Source: Komagataeibacter sp. FNDCF1 | GTDB lineage: Bacteria; Pseudomonadota; Alphaproteobacteria; Acetobacterales; Acetobacteraceae | Length of the DNA: 64,000 nucleotides | Direction: 5' to 3' | Assembly: GCF_021295335.1 (NCBI RefSeq) | Contig: NZ_JAIWOT010000001.1 | Coordinates: forward strand, 3,061,501 to 3,125,500 | Part shown: piece after piece, positions 1 through 10,010 of the stretch | Layout of the letters: each line of letters begins with the position of its first letter | Position numbering within the stretch: the stretch's first letter is position 1 | Translations under genes and position numbers: made by a program | Notes under the pieces: generated by a model | Told to the model about the DNA's origin: nothing | Database searches by the model: none | Seen by the model: only the letters and a program-made list of their open reading frames with translations

Positions 1-1
1 T

Positions 2-682
2 GGCAGGCGTGGCGTGCTGCATGATCTCTCGTTTTCCATAAGGCGGGGCGAACTGGTGGCCCTGCTTGGGCCCAATGGTGCGGGCAAGACCACGCTCCTG
101 CGCCTGCTGCTGGGCCTTGCACGGCCCGATGGCGGGCAGGTCTGGCTGGAGGGACGGCCGATGGCGGCCTGGTCACGGCGTGAGATCGCGCGCCGCATTG
201 CCTATGTGCCGCAGGGACATGTGCCGCTGTTTCCCTACAGCGTGCGCGACATCGTGGGTATGGGGCGGCTGGCGGAAACACCGTTCGCCCCGCGCCTGCG
301 TGATGCTGACCGTGATGCGGTAGCTCATGCGCTGGGTGAACTGGCCATCACCCATCTGGCGGACCGCGCCTATACCGACCTTTCGGGCGGCGAGCGGCAG
401 GCCGTGCTGCTGGCGCGCGCGCTGGCGCAGGGGGCGGCCATGCTGGTGCTGGATGAGCCGGAAACCGGGCTGGATTACGGGCAGAAGCAGCGGCTGTATG
501 CCCTGCTGCGCAGGCTGGCGGGGCAGGGGCATGCCATCATCGCCACCACGCATGACCCGATTCAGGCGGCCTGCGTGTTTGACCGTGCGCTGCTGCTGCG
601 CCACGGCCGCCTGATGGCCGATGGTGTTGCAGCCGACCTGCTGGATCAAGCCATGCTGGCGCGCCTTTATGCCTCGGGCTGA
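2..682 (+). CDS. ABC transporter ATP-binding protein, FecE-like (5' truncated)
   Basis: ATPase subunit of an ABC importer of the iron-siderophore/haem/cobalamin class, expected at the inner face of the cytoplasmic membrane. The reading frame is open to the window edge and residues just before the first possible start (GTG at 14) already fit the family, so the true start lies outside. Visible motifs in order: Walker A GPNGAGKT near residue 20, signature LSGGERQ near 124, Walker B LVLDEPE near 146, and the switch histidine in ATTHD near 178. About 226 residues are seen, close to a complete FecE (about 255). The permease and binding-protein genes are presumably upstream, outside the window. The substrate cannot be assigned. 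Confidence 0.88.
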   Translation, partial: GRRGVLHDLSFSIRRGELVALLGPNGAGKTTLLRLLLGLARPDGGQVWLEGRPMAAWSRREIARRIAYVPQGHVPLFPYSVRDIVGMGRLAETPFAPRLRDADRDAVAHALGELAITHLADRAYTDLSGGERQAVLLARALAQGAAMLVLDEPETGLDYGQKQRLYALLRRLAGQGHAIIATTHDPIQAACVFDRALLLRHGRLMADGVAADLLDQAMLARLYASG

Positions 683-708
683 ACTGCGTTAGGGGAGAGC
701 GGGGTTCA

Positions 709-787
709 GGTAAGGCTTTTTTCAAAAAGCCTCGGAAGGACGCCGCCTTTTTGGGAAAAGGCGGTACCCGGAAATGCCTGTTATTTC
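709..787 (+). repeat. Double-hairpin intergenic repeat, copy A
   Basis: First of six related elements in this window. It holds a short stem around a T6/A5 core (712-732), a spacer of about 9 bases, and a GC-ended stem of the GCCGCC-T5...A4-GGCGGT type (742-765), followed by an ACCCGGAAA-like tail. It fills the gap between the stop of the ABC ATPase gene and the stop of the converging secreted-protein gene. No coding potential is seen. Either stem followed by its internal T-run could act as a terminator, on either strand. Confidence 0.8.
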
Positions 788-798
788 AAAACGGCAAG

Positions 799-1170
799 TC
801 AGCGATTATAGGGATTGGTATCGACCCGCACGGCCTTGCCCGTGCGGTCATAATACAGGATGGCCGTGCCGCGCTTTTCGGCATAGCCGTCCGGCTCCCC
901 CGTAGGCGTCCAGAACAGCAGGCGGTTCACGTCCGGCTGTTCCTTTACCTTGTCGCCCTGCGGAATGTAGCGGTACTGGCTATAGTCCATGTGCAGCCGG
1001 GGCAGGGGCGGCTTCTTGGAAAGCTGGTGCATGGAGGCATGACGCTGCGAGGCTTCGCCGGGGTCTTCGTTGCCCGCGTCCGCGTGGCCGCCTTCAGCCA
1101 GCGCCGCAGTGGGCACAAGACTCACGCACAACCATCCCCATAGCATCCACCGCCGCAACCCGATTGACAT
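799..1170 (-). CDS. Small secreted protein of unknown function
   Basis: A 123-residue protein starting at the ATG at 1170. This start gives a clean Sec signal peptide (arginines, a hydrophobic stretch rich in L/W/V, then AALA before EGG). The mature part is about 95 polar residues with no cysteine and no domain I recognise. A longer upstream frame exists but would bury the signal peptide, so it was not used. It lies directly downstream of the porin gene on the same strand, with about 90 bases between, so co-expression and an envelope role are plausible but inferred. Family unknown. Confidence 0.7.
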   Translation of the reverse strand: MSIGLRRWMLWGWLCVSLVPTAALAEGGHADAGNEDPGEASQRHASMHQLSKKPPLPRLHMDYSQYRYIPQGDKVKEQPDVNRLLFWTPTGEPDGYAEKRGTAILYYDRTGKAVRVDTNPYNR

Positions 1171-1257
1171 GTGCGCAGGCCCTTCCCTCGTTCCCGATAG
1201 CGGGGCCACCATCCTCCTTTTCCATGCCGGACGCAATATCAGGCCGGCATGGTACCC

Positions 1258-3144
1258 TTACTGGAAAGGCAGGTAACGGAAATCGAAGAAGATCTCGCTC
1301 AGGCTGGTCGTGGGCGCGCCGCCCATGCCACCCCATGTATGCACGCGTGAATAGGCCAGCTGCGTGCCTGCCTGCACGGTGCCGTACTGGCCATGGATGA
1401 AGCGGTACCACGCACCGATGGTAAACTCCTCCACCGAACGGATATTGGCCGTGCAGCCACCAAGGGCCGCCGTGTTGAGGTCGGAGCCCTCCGTCATGCA
1501 GCCGGTATTGTCGGCCATGGGGTTGCCATAGCCGTAAGCCTGCCCATCCTCGCTGAAGTAGCTGCGGCCCGAACGCTGCATGCCGAAATAGCCATACACG
1601 TCGAGCACCTTGTTCGGATGCGCGATCACGCCCGCAGTCGTCTGCGCGGAGGACAGCAGCGCAGGCGCGCCATTGGCGTTCAGGGTCGCATCGGGCAGCA
1701 GCACGGAGCCGTAGCGGCCGATGCCGCGCCCCGTCAGCCCCGCCAGCCGGACTTCCAGCCGGTGCGGGATGACAGGCAGGATCATCGACCCGCCCACACC
1801 CCAGGCAATGGCGGTATGGTTCTCGCCCACGCCGTTTATGACCGAGCGGTCGTGCGGGAAATGGACCACGCCTTCCACTTCGTAATGGCCCCAGTGGGGG
1901 TCCCACGCCAGCTTGCCGATCACGTCGGGCGCGATTTCGTTGGAATAGTTGGTGCTGGCGCTGCTCAGCCCCACGCCGTCGGAACCGAGCTTGGCATAGC
2001 CGCCATGGGGCAGGGCGTACTGGCCGTTGCCAATGTCGTCGCCAAAGCCGGTGGTATCATAGATGGTGGCCGGGTTCTCGATCGAAAGACCCGTCCACAG
2101 CCGGTGCTGGAGGAAGTCCTTGACCACGCGCACCTGCCACTGCCGCGACCAGGTCTGGCCCGCCAGGATGGAGGATTCGATGGTTTCGGGCAGGCTTTCC
2201 TGTCGCGGCACGATGCCCACGCGGTCCGGTGTCAGCATGGTCCATGCCTGCCCGATCAGGAAATGCATGTTCGCGCGTGAATCATCCAGTGTCAGGTAGG
2301 CCTGCCGCAGGCGCGGCACGTAGGAATTGCTTTCATACGGATTGGTGGTTTCGGCACTGGCACCAAAATCGGTTTCCACAAAACCCGCCACGGTCAGATG
2401 CGGGTTGAGCTGCCCCCGCGCCATGAGCGAGAAGCGCGAATACCGCGCATCGCCATTGAAGTTGGTGGTGTGGAAGTTGGAACTGTTACGGAAGGGGATG
2501 GCATTCCAGTAGTTGAATATGCCCGAGGAAACCTGCCGGTTCTCCACCAGCGCCGCCGCATCGAAGAACCCGCCGAGGATGATGGAGACCGGGCCAAGGT
2601 GGAAGACCTTGCTGCCCAGCGCGCCAGCGGACTGCGCGCCCACCGTCTCACGGTTGTGGGGGCCGACATTGTTGTTGGCCATGTGGGAGATCAGGTCTTC
2701 CTCCCGGTGGGCCACGACGGTTTCCAGGGTTGGCGTGTCAACCGGTTCGAATGTGGCGGACGGCCCGCCGATATGCGGCGCGCGCCCGCGCGTTTCCTCT
2801 TCCGTGCCGGATGCCATGTGTGTGGTGGGGCCATGGCCTTCGCTGGGTACCCAGCCGCCGCGTACATGCCCGCCGGAGCCGGTGACCTGCAGCGAATGGC
2901 CCGCAGCCGTGCCGCTGCCCCCGGCCTGGGCGCGGTGGCGGGCGATCTGCTGGCGCATGGCCATGAGATCGTTCTGGAGCGCCATCTGCTGCTGTTGCAG
3001 GTGTTCCATCTGGCGTTCCATGATATCCAGCGATTCGGGATCATCATCGGCCCACGCGGCACAGACAGGCGCCAGGAACGAGCATACCATCAGCATGCCC
3101 GTAAGACGGGCACGCCGATTTATGGAGAAATACGGAATCCGCAT
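1258..3144 (-). CDS. Outer-membrane porin with N-terminal coiled coil (DcaP-like)
   Basis: A 628-residue outer-membrane beta-barrel protein. A signal peptide ends near AWA (about residue 32). It is followed by a Q/M/L-rich coiled-coil segment (about 40-75), typical of trimeric porins that begin with a periplasmic coil, then a Gly/Ser/His-rich linker to about 165. The remainder alternates aromatic and polar residues as in a barrel, and the chain ends in phenylalanine-X-tyrosine...F-Q, close to the usual aromatic C-terminal assembly signal. It resembles DcaP/porin families proposed to pass small anions or sugars, but the substrate is unknown. Start at the first ATG after the AT-rich upstream region; an ATG at 3096 is an alternative. 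Confidence 0.75.
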   Translation of the reverse strand: MRIPYFSINRRARLTGMLMVCSFLAPVCAAWADDDPESLDIMERQMEHLQQQQMALQNDLMAMRQQIARHRAQAGGSGTAAGHSLQVTGSGGHVRGGWVPSEGHGPTTHMASGTEEETRGRAPHIGGPSATFEPVDTPTLETVVAHREEDLISHMANNNVGPHNRETVGAQSAGALGSKVFHLGPVSIILGGFFDAAALVENRQVSSGIFNYWNAIPFRNSSNFHTTNFNGDARYSRFSLMARGQLNPHLTVAGFVETDFGASAETTNPYESNSYVPRLRQAYLTLDDSRANMHFLIGQAWTMLTPDRVGIVPRQESLPETIESSILAGQTWSRQWQVRVVKDFLQHRLWTGLSIENPATIYDTTGFGDDIGNGQYALPHGGYAKLGSDGVGLSSASTNYSNEIAPDVIGKLAWDPHWGHYEVEGVVHFPHDRSVINGVGENHTAIAWGVGGSMILPVIPHRLEVRLAGLTGRGIGRYGSVLLPDATLNANGAPALLSSAQTTAGVIAHPNKVLDVYGYFGMQRSGRSYFSEDGQAYGYGNPMADNTGCMTEGSDLNTAALGGCTANIRSVEEFTIGAWYRFIHGQYGTVQAGTQLAYSRVHTWGGMGGAPTTSLSEIFFDFRYLPFQ

Positions 3145-3162
3145 ATAAGGTCAGAGGGCCCC

Positions 3163-3191
3163 AAATTCAGGTTTCAGACTATATATGTCAA
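3163..3191 (-). promoter_or_regulatory. Candidate promoter of the porin gene
   Basis: On the minus strand there is a perfect -35 hexamer TTGACA (3191-3186), 17 bases from a poor -10 (GAATTT, 3168-3163), in an AT-rich stretch unlike the flanking DNA. It sits 19-47 bases before the porin start. Only the -35 is convincing. Confidence 0.35.
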
Positions 3192-3293
3192 AACATTTCC
3201 GGATAAACAGTAAATAATAATTTCTTTTGAGAACGGGCGGATCGACGGGCGCCAGCCTGCATCATGCCTGCCCGAAGCGATCCGGGGGCGGTG

Positions 3294-3938
3294 TCAGACG
3301 ATGTCCGGGCGGCGGGCCGTCATCGCGTGCACGGCATCCTTCCAGAACAGGTCCTCCGGCGCGGGGGTGACGGTGCCATTGTCTACCGGCCCGAATCCCG
3401 CGCGCGCCAGCAGCACCTCCAGCATGCGCGGGCGGTCCGCCCCGTCCAGCGCCTGCCACAGGGCGGTGGCCTTGTGCGGGATGAAGCGGGTACCGAATGT
3501 AATGATGACAAGCCCGCCGGGTTGCAGCACGCGTGCAATTTCACGAAACATCCGGACTGGCTGGCGCAGGTAGGGCACGACATCGCACAGCAGTGCCGCG
3601 TCCATGCTTTCATCGGCCAGTGGCAGGTCGGGGGTTTCGTTCAGGTCTTCCACCACGCGGTCGGTCAGGCGCGGATTGCCGTCCAGCGCCGTGGCGTTCA
3701 CGTCGATGCCGATCACGCTGTCGAATTCCATGTCGGGCGGCAGGTGGCTGTCCGGTCCCGCCATGAGGTCAAGGATGGCCCCCCCTTCTGGCAGGAGCGT
3801 GCGGTACAGCGCGGTGATGGCCATCTGCGCGCCCTGGTCCAGCATGGGGCCGGCGGGACGGCGGGAATAGAATACCGTATCGGATTGCGGGGAAGCCGCG
3901 GTGAAGGATTGCGGGTGGAACCCGTGCAGGTCATTCAT
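3294..3938 (-). CDS. SAM-dependent methyltransferase, class I
   Basis: A 214-residue Rossmann-fold methyltransferase. Motif I is degenerate but recognisable (ILDLMAGPDSHLP near residue 57), followed by VIGIDVN as the acidic end of strand 2, DAALLCDVVPYL as motif III/IV, and the LQPGGLVIITFG motif after it. This pattern matches small-molecule or unknown-substrate UbiE/Coq5-like methyltransferases. I chose ATG 3938 because the preceding 36 codons of the open frame overlap the divergent glyoxalase promoter and have no domain content. The gene diverges from the glyoxalase and precedes the porin on the same strand. Substrate unknown. Confidence 0.7.
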   Translation of the reverse strand: MNDLHGFHPQSFTAASPQSDTVFYSRRPAGPMLDQGAQMAITALYRTLLPEGGAILDLMAGPDSHLPPDMEFDSVIGIDVNATALDGNPRLTDRVVEDLNETPDLPLADESMDAALLCDVVPYLRQPVRMFREIARVLQPGGLVIITFGTRFIPHKATALWQALDGADRPRMLEVLLARAGFGPVDNGTVTPAPEDLFWKDAVHAMTARRPDIV

Positions 3939-4028
3939 GGATGTGCCAGACAGTACAGATGTAACCAGAGCCCGATGTGGTGGGCGTATTATCATGCGCC
4001 CGGGCATGTGTGACAGGAGAAAAAACAG

Positions 4029-4430
4029 ATGGCCCGCATGATCCATTCAATGATCCGCGTGCGTGATGAGGCGGCAAGCCTTGCATTCTATGAAACCGCC
4101 TTTGGCCTGAAAGTGGCCGACCGGCTTGTTTTTGACACCTTTACCCTTATCTACCTTTCGAATGACGAACAGGGCTTCGAGCTGGAACTGACCGTAAACC
4201 ATGACCGGACCACGCCCTATGACCTGGGTGACGGGTATGGCCATCTTGCGGTGTCGGTGGCGGATGTGGATGCGGAACATGCCCGCCTTGCGGCGGCCGG
4301 CCTGTCACCGCTGGCGGTGAAGGACATGTCGTGTGGCGAGCGGTTCGTGGGCCGGTTCTTCTTCATTTCCGACCCCGATGGCTACAGGATCGAGGTCCTG
4401 CAGCGCGGCAGGCCGGGGCGTTTTGCCTGA
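4029..4430 (+). CDS. gloA: Glyoxalase I / VOC-family lyase
   Basis: Lactoylglutathione lyase type, which isomerises the hemithioacetal of methylglyoxal and glutathione to S-lactoylglutathione in the cytosol. At 133 residues it is the length of bacterial GloA and holds the two repeated beta-alpha-beta modules. The four expected metal ligands are present: H6 (MIHSMIRV), E in FELELTVN, H in GYGHLAVSV and E in YRIEVLQ. A strong AGGAG ribosome site lies 10 bases before the ATG. The histidine/glutamate pattern resembles the Ni/Co-dependent E. coli enzyme. The main doubt is which VOC subfamily it belongs to. Confidence 0.85.
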   Translation: MARMIHSMIRVRDEAASLAFYETAFGLKVADRLVFDTFTLIYLSNDEQGFELELTVNHDRTTPYDLGDGYGHLAVSVADVDAEHARLAAAGLSPLAVKDMSCGERFVGRFFFISDPDGYRIEVLQRGRPGRFA

Positions 4431-4507
4431 TCGGACTTGCAAGCGCGCGCGCGCGGTGCCATCCCGCTGGCACATGGGCGCGCGGTGGCCTTATGACAGG
4501 ACGGATG

Positions 4508-5329
4508 ATGACCGGTTTTCTCAAGATGCACGGGCTGGGCAATGATTTCGTGGTGGTGGATGAGCGCGTCCACCGCCATGACCTTACACCCGCGCGCATT
4601 GCCGCGCTGTGCGACCGGCATACGGGCATTGGCTGTGACCAGTTCGTGACGCTGCGCCCCGCCTGTGCCGAAGGGGCGGACGTGTTCGTGCGCTTCTTCA
4701 ACGCCGACGGGTCGGAATCGGGTGCGTGCGGCAATGCCTCGCGCTGTGTTGCCGACCTGCTGGCACGGGAGACGGGGCGGTCGGATATCGGCCTGCAGAC
4801 GCGCGCGGGCGTGCTGCAGGCCACCATCATCCGCCCCGGCCTGGTGACGGTGGACATGGGCACGCCCGCGCAGGGATGGGCGGATGTGCCGCTGGCGGAA
4901 GCAATGGATACGCTGCGCCTGCCCATTGCCGGTGATCCGGCGGCGGTGTCCATGGGCAACCCGCATGCGACCTTTTTCCTGTCCGGGGCCGATGCCATGG
5001 ACCCGTGCGTGGCCGGGCCGGAACTGGAACGCCATCCGCTGTTTCCCGAACGTGCCAATATCGGTTTCGCCCATGTCACGGGGCACGACGCCATGCGGCT
5101 GCGGGTATGGGAACGCGGCAGCGGCCTGACGCGGGCCTGCGGGTCGGGCGCGTGCGCCGCCGTGGTCAACGCCGTGCGGCGCGGACTGGTGGAGCGGACC
5201 TGCACCGTGATGATGGATGGCGGCGAACTGACCATCACATGGCGCGAAAGCGACGGGCATGTGCTGATGACCGGCCCCGCGACAACCAGTTTCACCGGCA
5301 CGTTCAGCCCCGAAGACTATCCCCGATGA
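4508..5329 (+). CDS. dapF: Diaminopimelate epimerase
   Basis: Converts LL- to meso-diaminopimelate for lysine and peptidoglycan synthesis. It has the typical [12 protein letters not shown] start, the first catalytic cysteine in [11 protein letters not shown] (about residue 78) and the second in ACGSGACAA (about 218). Length 273 residues is normal. Three in-frame ATGs cluster at 4493, 4505 and 4508; 4508 leaves the family's usual N-terminus and sits about 6 bases after AGGA. The stop overlaps the mtaB start (ATGA at 5326-5329), so the two are translationally coupled. Confidence 0.95.
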   Translation: MTGFLKMHGLGNDFVVVDERVHRHDLTPARIAALCDRHTGIGCDQFVTLRPACAEGADVFVRFFNADGSESGACGNASRCVADLLARETGRSDIGLQTRAGVLQATIIRPGLVTVDMGTPAQGWADVPLAEAMDTLRLPIAGDPAAVSMGNPHATFFLSGADAMDPCVAGPELERHPLFPERANIGFAHVTGHDAMRLRVWERGSGLTRACGSGACAAVVNAVRRGLVERTCTVMMDGGELTITWRESDGHVLMTGPATTSFTGTFSPEDYPR

Positions 5330-6573
5330 AGAAGCCCGAAATCCTGACCTTCGGCTGCCGCCTCAACACGTATGAGAGCGAGGTGATGCGCAACCACGCA
5401 GCCGCGCTGGACAATGTGGTGATCGTGAATACCTGCGCGGTCACGGGCGAGGCCGAGCGGCAGGCCCGGCAGGCCGTGCGCCGCGCGCACCGCGCGCGAC
5501 CCGATGCGCGCATCGTGGTGACCGGTTGCGCCGCCCAGATCGACCCCGACCGCTGGGCGGCCCTGCCCGGCGTGACCCGCGTGCTGGGCAACCGGGAAAA
5601 GCTGGATGCCGCAAGCTGGAGTGAAATGGCGCTGGGGCAGGGCAACGCCGTGTCCGACATCATGGCGGCGCGCGAGACGGCGCCGCATCTGGTGACCGAA
5701 TTTGCCGGCCGCACCCGTGCGTTCGTGGAGGTGCAGCAGGGCTGTGACCACCGCTGCACCTTCTGCATCATTCCCTTCGGGCGCGGGCCGTCCCGCTCGG
5801 TGCCGGTGGGGGCCGTGGTGGAGCAGGTGCGCGCCCTTGTGCACTCGGGCTACCGCGAAGTGGTGCTGACGGGGGTGGACATCACCTCATGGGGGCATGA
5901 CCTGCCGGGCAGGCCCCTGCTGGGGCAGTTGTGCCGCAGGCTGCTGGCCCTGGTGCCGGAACTGGAGCGGCTGCGCCTGTCCTCGGTCGATCCGGTGGAA
6001 ATTGACGCGGACATATGGAAGCTGCTGGAAAACGAGCCGCGCTTCATGCCCTACCTGCATCTGTCGCTGCAGGCGGGGAGTGACATCATCCTCAAGCGCA
6101 TGAAGCGCCGCCACCTGACAGCGGATGCGGCAGGCGTGGTGGCGCGGGCGCGGGCATTGCGGCCCGATATCGGCATCGGGGCGGACATCATCGCCGGTTT
6201 CCCGACCGAGGACGAGGACCTGTTTGAACAGACACTCGATTTTGTACGTGCCAATGCGCTGCCCTACCTGCATGTCTTCCCCTATAGTGAACGCCCGGGC
6301 ACGCCGGCGGCCCGCATGCCCGCCATTGCGATTCCCGCACGCAGGGCACGCGCGGCCCGTCTGCGCGAAGCGGGGGCGCAGGCCGCGCGTGATTTTCATA
6401 CACGCCTGCTGGGGCGTTCCCTGCGCGTGCTGATGGAAACGGACACGGCGGGTCATAGCGAGGAATTTGCCCCCGTCAGGCTGGCGGATGGCGCGGTGTC
6501 CGTGGCCGGGCGCATCGAAACGGTGCGGCCGGTGGCGGTTGACGATAACGGACTGGTTGCGGAAATTCTCTGA
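5326..6573 (+). CDS. mtaB: tRNA t6A37 methylthiotransferase MtaB
   Basis: Radical-SAM enzyme that turns t6A37 into ms2t6A in ANN-decoding tRNAs. The N-terminal UPF0004 domain has its three iron-sulfur cysteines in FGCRLN, VNTCAV and TGCAAQ. The radical-SAM CxxxCxxC is in GCDHRCTFC near residue 145. At 415 residues it fits MtaB rather than the longer MiaB. The start is the ATG overlapping the dapF stop; a longer frame upstream is only the shadow of dapF. The gene is followed one base later by ftsY, an arrangement seen in other alphaproteobacteria. Confidence 0.93.
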   Translation: MKKPEILTFGCRLNTYESEVMRNHAAALDNVVIVNTCAVTGEAERQARQAVRRAHRARPDARIVVTGCAAQIDPDRWAALPGVTRVLGNREKLDAASWSEMALGQGNAVSDIMAARETAPHLVTEFAGRTRAFVEVQQGCDHRCTFCIIPFGRGPSRSVPVGAVVEQVRALVHSGYREVVLTGVDITSWGHDLPGRPLLGQLCRRLLALVPELERLRLSSVDPVEIDADIWKLLENEPRFMPYLHLSLQAGSDIILKRMKRRHLTADAAGVVARARALRPDIGIGADIIAGFPTEDEDLFEQTLDFVRANALPYLHVFPYSERPGTPAARMPAIAIPARRARAARLREAGAQAARDFHTRLLGRSLRVLMETDTAGHSEEFAPVRLADGAVSVAGRIETVRPVAVDDNGLVAEIL

Positions 6574-6574
6574 T

Positions 6575-7582
6575 ATGGCTCTTGGTTTCTTCTCACGGCT
6601 CAAGGCGGGGCTGTCGCGCTCCACCCAGAAACTCAGCGGTGGCATTACCGCCGTCTTCACCCGGCGCAAGCTGGATGACGAGGCGCTGGAGGAACTGGAG
6701 GACCTGCTGATCTCCGCCGATCTTGGCCCCAGTGTGGCGGAAAAGGTGATCGACTCCTTCCGCCGCGCCAAATTCGGCAAGGAAGTGACCGACGAGGAAG
6801 TCCGTCAGGCCCTGGCGGAAGAAATCGCCACCATCCTCCAGCCCGTCGCCATCCCGTTCGAGCCCGACCCGGAGCGCAAGCCGCATGTCGTGCTGGTTGT
6901 GGGCGTGAATGGCACGGGCAAGACCACCACCATCGGCAAGATGGCCCGCTTCTATGGCGAGCAGGGCAAGAAGGTGATGATGGTGGCGGGTGATACCTTC
7001 CGCGCCGCCGCTGTCGAGCAGTTGCAGGTGTGGGGCGAGCGCACGGGCGCGCCGGTCATTGCGGGCAAGCCCAATGCCGATGCGGCGGGCCTGGCGTTCG
7101 AGGCCCTCAAGCGCGCCACGGCGGAAAAGGCCGACCTGCTGCTGGTCGATACGGCAGGCCGCCTGCACAACAAGAGCGCGCTGATGGAGGAACTGGCCAA
7201 GATCATCCGCGTCATGCGCAAGTTTGACGAAACAGCCCCCCATTCCGTGCTGCTGGTGCTGGACGCCACTACCGGGCAGAACGCGGTGGAGCAGGTGCGG
7301 GTGTTCAGGGAACTGGTCAACGTGACCGGACTGGTCGTGACCAAGCTGGACGGTTCGGCCCGTGGCGGGATCGTGGTGGCGCTGGCCGATGCGTTCGGCC
7401 TGCCGGTGCATCTGGTGGGTGTGGGCGAACAGGCGGAGGACCTGCGGCCCTTCTCCGCCGAGGCCTTTGCGAAGGGACTGGTTGGTGATTCGATCAAGGT
7501 CATCGAGCGGGAGGACATACCTGCTGAAGGACAGGCGGAGGGGGGTGAAGCATCCCGGGCCGGGGAGGAACACCCGCAATAG
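6575..7582 (+). CDS. ftsY: Signal recognition particle receptor FtsY
   Basis: SRP-family GTPase that docks ribosome-SRP complexes at the inner membrane for co-translational insertion. It has an N-terminal helical bundle (about 1-95), then the G domain with G1 GVNGTGKTT near residue 110, the DTFRAAA motif, DTAGRLHNK (G3) and TKLDGSARGG (G4). The acidic A-domain found in E. coli FtsY is almost absent, as is common in alphaproteobacteria; instead there is a short acidic C-terminal tail after IEREDIPAEG. The ATG lies one base after the mtaB stop. A strong terminator follows. Confidence 0.95.
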   Translation: MALGFFSRLKAGLSRSTQKLSGGITAVFTRRKLDDEALEELEDLLISADLGPSVAEKVIDSFRRAKFGKEVTDEEVRQALAEEIATILQPVAIPFEPDPERKPHVVLVVGVNGTGKTTTIGKMARFYGEQGKKVMMVAGDTFRAAAVEQLQVWGERTGAPVIAGKPNADAAGLAFEALKRATAEKADLLLVDTAGRLHNKSALMEELAKIIRVMRKFDETAPHSVLLVLDATTGQNAVEQVRVFRELVNVTGLVVTKLDGSARGGIVVALADAFGLPVHLVGVGEQAEDLRPFSAEAFAKGLVGDSIKVIEREDIPAEGQAEGGEASRAGEEHPQ

Positions 7583-7613
7583 CAGGGCTGCCCCCGCACG
7601 ACCGTTCAGGCAT

Positions 7614-7650
7614 AAAAAAAGGGACCATCCCGTGGAATGGTCCCTTTTTT
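7614..7650. terminator. Rho-independent terminator after ftsY
   Basis: Stem GGGACCAT (7621-7628) pairs with ATGGTCCC (7637-7644), with A7 before and T6 after, so it can work on both strands. It lies between the convergent genes ftsY and pgk and is followed at once by repeat copy B. Confidence 0.9.
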
Positions 7651-7727
7651 AGTGAAACTTTTTTCAAAAGCCTCAGGGGAACGCCGCCTTTTTGAAAAAA
7701 GGCGGCACCCAAAAACTTTTATGACCT
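7651..7727 (+). repeat. Double-hairpin intergenic repeat, copy B
   Basis: Same orientation as copy A. The GC-ended stem is perfect here (GCCGCC-T5-G-A6-GGCGGC, 7683-7706) and the tail reads ACCCAAAAACTTT. The first hairpin (7654-7673) is imperfect. It occupies the space between the ftsY terminator and the pgk stop, i.e. a convergent gap. Confidence 0.85.
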
Positions 7728-7731
7728 TTCT

Positions 7732-8955
7732 TCAGATCGGCATGGCGCGGTCGAATATGCTTTCCAGCGCCATGATGCCCGGCAGGGTCTTGCCTTCCAG
7801 CCATTCCAGGAAGGCACCGCCCGCGCTGGAGATGTAGGAGATATGTTTCTCCACCCCCGCATGACGCAGGGCGGAGACCGTATCCCCCCCGCCGGCGATG
7901 CTTTTCAGCGCGCCTGCATCGGTCAGTTTCGCCACTTCGTGCGCCACCGCATTGGTCGCGGCATCGAACGGCGTGATCTCGAACGCGCCCAGCGGGCCGT
8001 TCCAGACCAGTGTTTTCAGGGTGGCGATCTTCTGGTTGATCAGCATGACCGTCTCCGGCCCCACATCCAGCACCATCGCATCGGCCGGGATGGCGCTGAC
8101 CGCCACGGTCTTGGTCGGCACATTGGCCTGGAAGTCGGTCGCGGTCACGGCATCGACCGGCAGCACGATCTCGCAGCCCTTGTCCTTCGCCTTGGCCATG
8201 ATGGTGCGCGCGGTGTCGTGCATGTCCGCTTCCTGCAGCGACCGGCCGACATTCACGCCCTGTGCCGCAAGGAAGGTGTTGGCCATGGCGCCACCGATGA
8301 TCAGCATGTCCACTTTCTCAAGCAGGTTGCCGATCAGGTCGAGCTTGGTGGAGATCTTGGCCCCCCCCACAATGGCGCCCACCGGGCGGGCTGGGTTTTC
8401 CAGCGCGATGTTGAGCGCGTTGAGCTCCGTCTCCATCAGCCGCCCGGCGAAGGAAGGCAGCAGGCGGGCCACCCCCTCGGTCGAGGCATGGGCGCGGTGC
8501 GCGGCCGAGAACGCATCATTCACGTAGTAGTCGGCCAGGGATGCGAATTCCTTGGCCAGTGCGGGGTCGTTCTGTTCCTCACCGGGGTAGAAGCGGGTAT
8601 TTTCCAGTACCACCACATCGCCGTCCTGCATGGCGTCCACCGCCTGCTGCACCTTCGGGCCGATACAGTCATCGACAAAGGTGACCGGGCGGCCCAGCGC
8701 ATCCCCCAGCGCATCGGCAATGGGGCCGAGCGACATGTCGGGCACGCGCTGGCCCTTCGGGCGGTCGAAGTGGCTGACCACGATCACCTTCGCACCCTTC
8801 TGCGCCAGTTCCTGTATGGTGGGCAGCAGGCGCATGATGCGGGTGGCATCGGTGATCTGGCGGTTGCGCACCGGAACGTTCAGGTCCGCGCGCAGGAGAA
8901 CCTTCCTGCCAGCGGCATCAAGGCTGTCCAGTGTCTTGAATGATGTGGCGGCCAT
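7732..8955 (-). CDS. pgk: Phosphoglycerate kinase
   Basis: Transfers phosphate between 1,3-bisphosphoglycerate and ADP in the cytosol. The 407-residue chain has the N-terminal substrate motif RADLNVPV near residue 20, SHFDRPKG, the [11 protein letters not shown] region, [10 protein letters not shown] near 205 and the nucleotide loop GGGDTVSAL near 360. ATG 8955 gives the normal N-terminus and overlaps the gap stop by one base (TAATG read on the minus strand), so gap and pgk form one translationally coupled unit. In acetic acid bacteria glycolysis is usually incomplete at phosphofructokinase, so this pair probably serves triose oxidation and gluconeogenesis. Confidence 0.96.
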   Translation of the reverse strand: MAATSFKTLDSLDAAGRKVLLRADLNVPVRNRQITDATRIMRLLPTIQELAQKGAKVIVVSHFDRPKGQRVPDMSLGPIADALGDALGRPVTFVDDCIGPKVQQAVDAMQDGDVVVLENTRFYPGEEQNDPALAKEFASLADYYVNDAFSAAHRAHASTEGVARLLPSFAGRLMETELNALNIALENPARPVGAIVGGAKISTKLDLIGNLLEKVDMLIIGGAMANTFLAAQGVNVGRSLQEADMHDTARTIMAKAKDKGCEIVLPVDAVTATDFQANVPTKTVAVSAIPADAMVLDVGPETVMLINQKIATLKTLVWNGPLGAFEITPFDAATNAVAHEVAKLTDAGALKSIAGGGDTVSALRHAGVEKHISYISSAGGAFLEWLEGKTLPGIMALESIFDRAMPI

Positions 8956-9977
8956 TACAGTGCCCCGAATACGGCGGCCGTGTCGGCCATGCGGTTGGAA
9001 AAGCCCCATTCATTGTCGTACCAGCTGCAGATGCGCACCAGCCTGCCGCCATCGATCACCGCCGTCTGGGTGGCATCGAACGTGGAGGACGCGATCGAGT
9101 GGTTGAAATCCGTGCTGACCAGGGGGGCGGTGTTGTAGGCAAGGATACCCTTGAGCGGTCCGGATTCGGACGCCTTCAGCACGGCTTCGTTCACGGCCTC
9201 GACGGAAGCCGGGGCCGTCCTGGGCACGAAGTCCAGCGAGACCAGTGAGACATTGGGGGTCGGCACGCGGATCGCGGTGCCATCCAGCTTGCCCTTGAGG
9301 TGCGGCAGCACCAGGCCCACGGCGCGCGCCGCGCCGGTGGAGGTCGGGATCATGTTCAGCGCCGCCCCGCGTGCGCGGCGCAGGTCCTTGTGCAGCGTGT
9401 CCACCGTGCGCTGGTCGCCGGTGTACGAATGGATGGTGACCATGTAGCCGCATTCGATGCCGAAAGCATCATCCAGCACCTTGGCCACGGGGGCCAGGCA
9501 GTTGGTGGTGCACGAGGCGTTGGAGATGACGGTCATGTCCGGGGTCAGCACGTCCTGGTTCACGCCGAACACGATGGTGGCATCCACGCCCGATGCCGGG
9601 GCGGACACGATCACCTTGCGCGCGCCCGCCTTGATGAGCTGGGCGGCCTTTTCCTTGTCGGTGAAGCGGCCGGTGCACTCCAGCGCCACATCCACCCCCT
9701 GGAAGGGAACCTTTGTCGGGTCGGCTTCGGCCGAGACGGTGATGGGGGCGTAGGTGCGGCCATTGGCGGTGATGGTGATCTGGTTGCCATTCACCGCCAC
9801 ATCGGCGGGGAACCGGCCATGTACGCTGTCATAGGACAGCAGGTGTGCGTTGTCTTCCACGCTGCCGAGGTCATTGATGGCAACGGGCACGACGTCCGTG
9901 CGCCCGCTTTCGATAATGCCACGCAGCACGAGGCGACCAATGCGACCAAAACCGTTTATTGCGACTTTAACAGCCAT
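8955..9977 (-). CDS. gap: Glyceraldehyde-3-phosphate dehydrogenase, type I
   Basis: NAD(P)-dependent phosphorylating oxidation of glyceraldehyde 3-phosphate. The 340-residue sequence has the Rossmann start INGFGRIGR, the catalytic cysteine in SCTTNCLAP near residue 155, and the Pi-binding HSYTGDQ with [13 protein letters not shown] lies about 11 bases before the ATG. It is preceded by 33 bases from the transketolase-like gene and overlaps pgk, suggesting a three-gene operon. Confidence 0.96.
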   Translation of the reverse strand: MAVKVAINGFGRIGRLVLRGIIESGRTDVVPVAINDLGSVEDNAHLLSYDSVHGRFPADVAVNGNQITITANGRTYAPITVSAEADPTKVPFQGVDVALECTGRFTDKEKAAQLIKAGARKVIVSAPASGVDATIVFGVNQDVLTPDMTVISNASCTTNCLAPVAKVLDDAFGIECGYMVTIHSYTGDQRTVDTLHKDLRRARGAALNMIPTSTGAARAVGLVLPHLKGKLDGTAIRVPTPNVSLVSLDFVPRTAPASVEAVNEAVLKASESGPLKGILAYNTAPLVSTDFNHSIASSTFDATQTAVIDGGRLVRICSWYDNEWGFSNRMADTAAVFGAL

Positions 9978-10010
9978 TTTCTTATTTTCTCCGTTAAGGG
10001 TCAGACATGT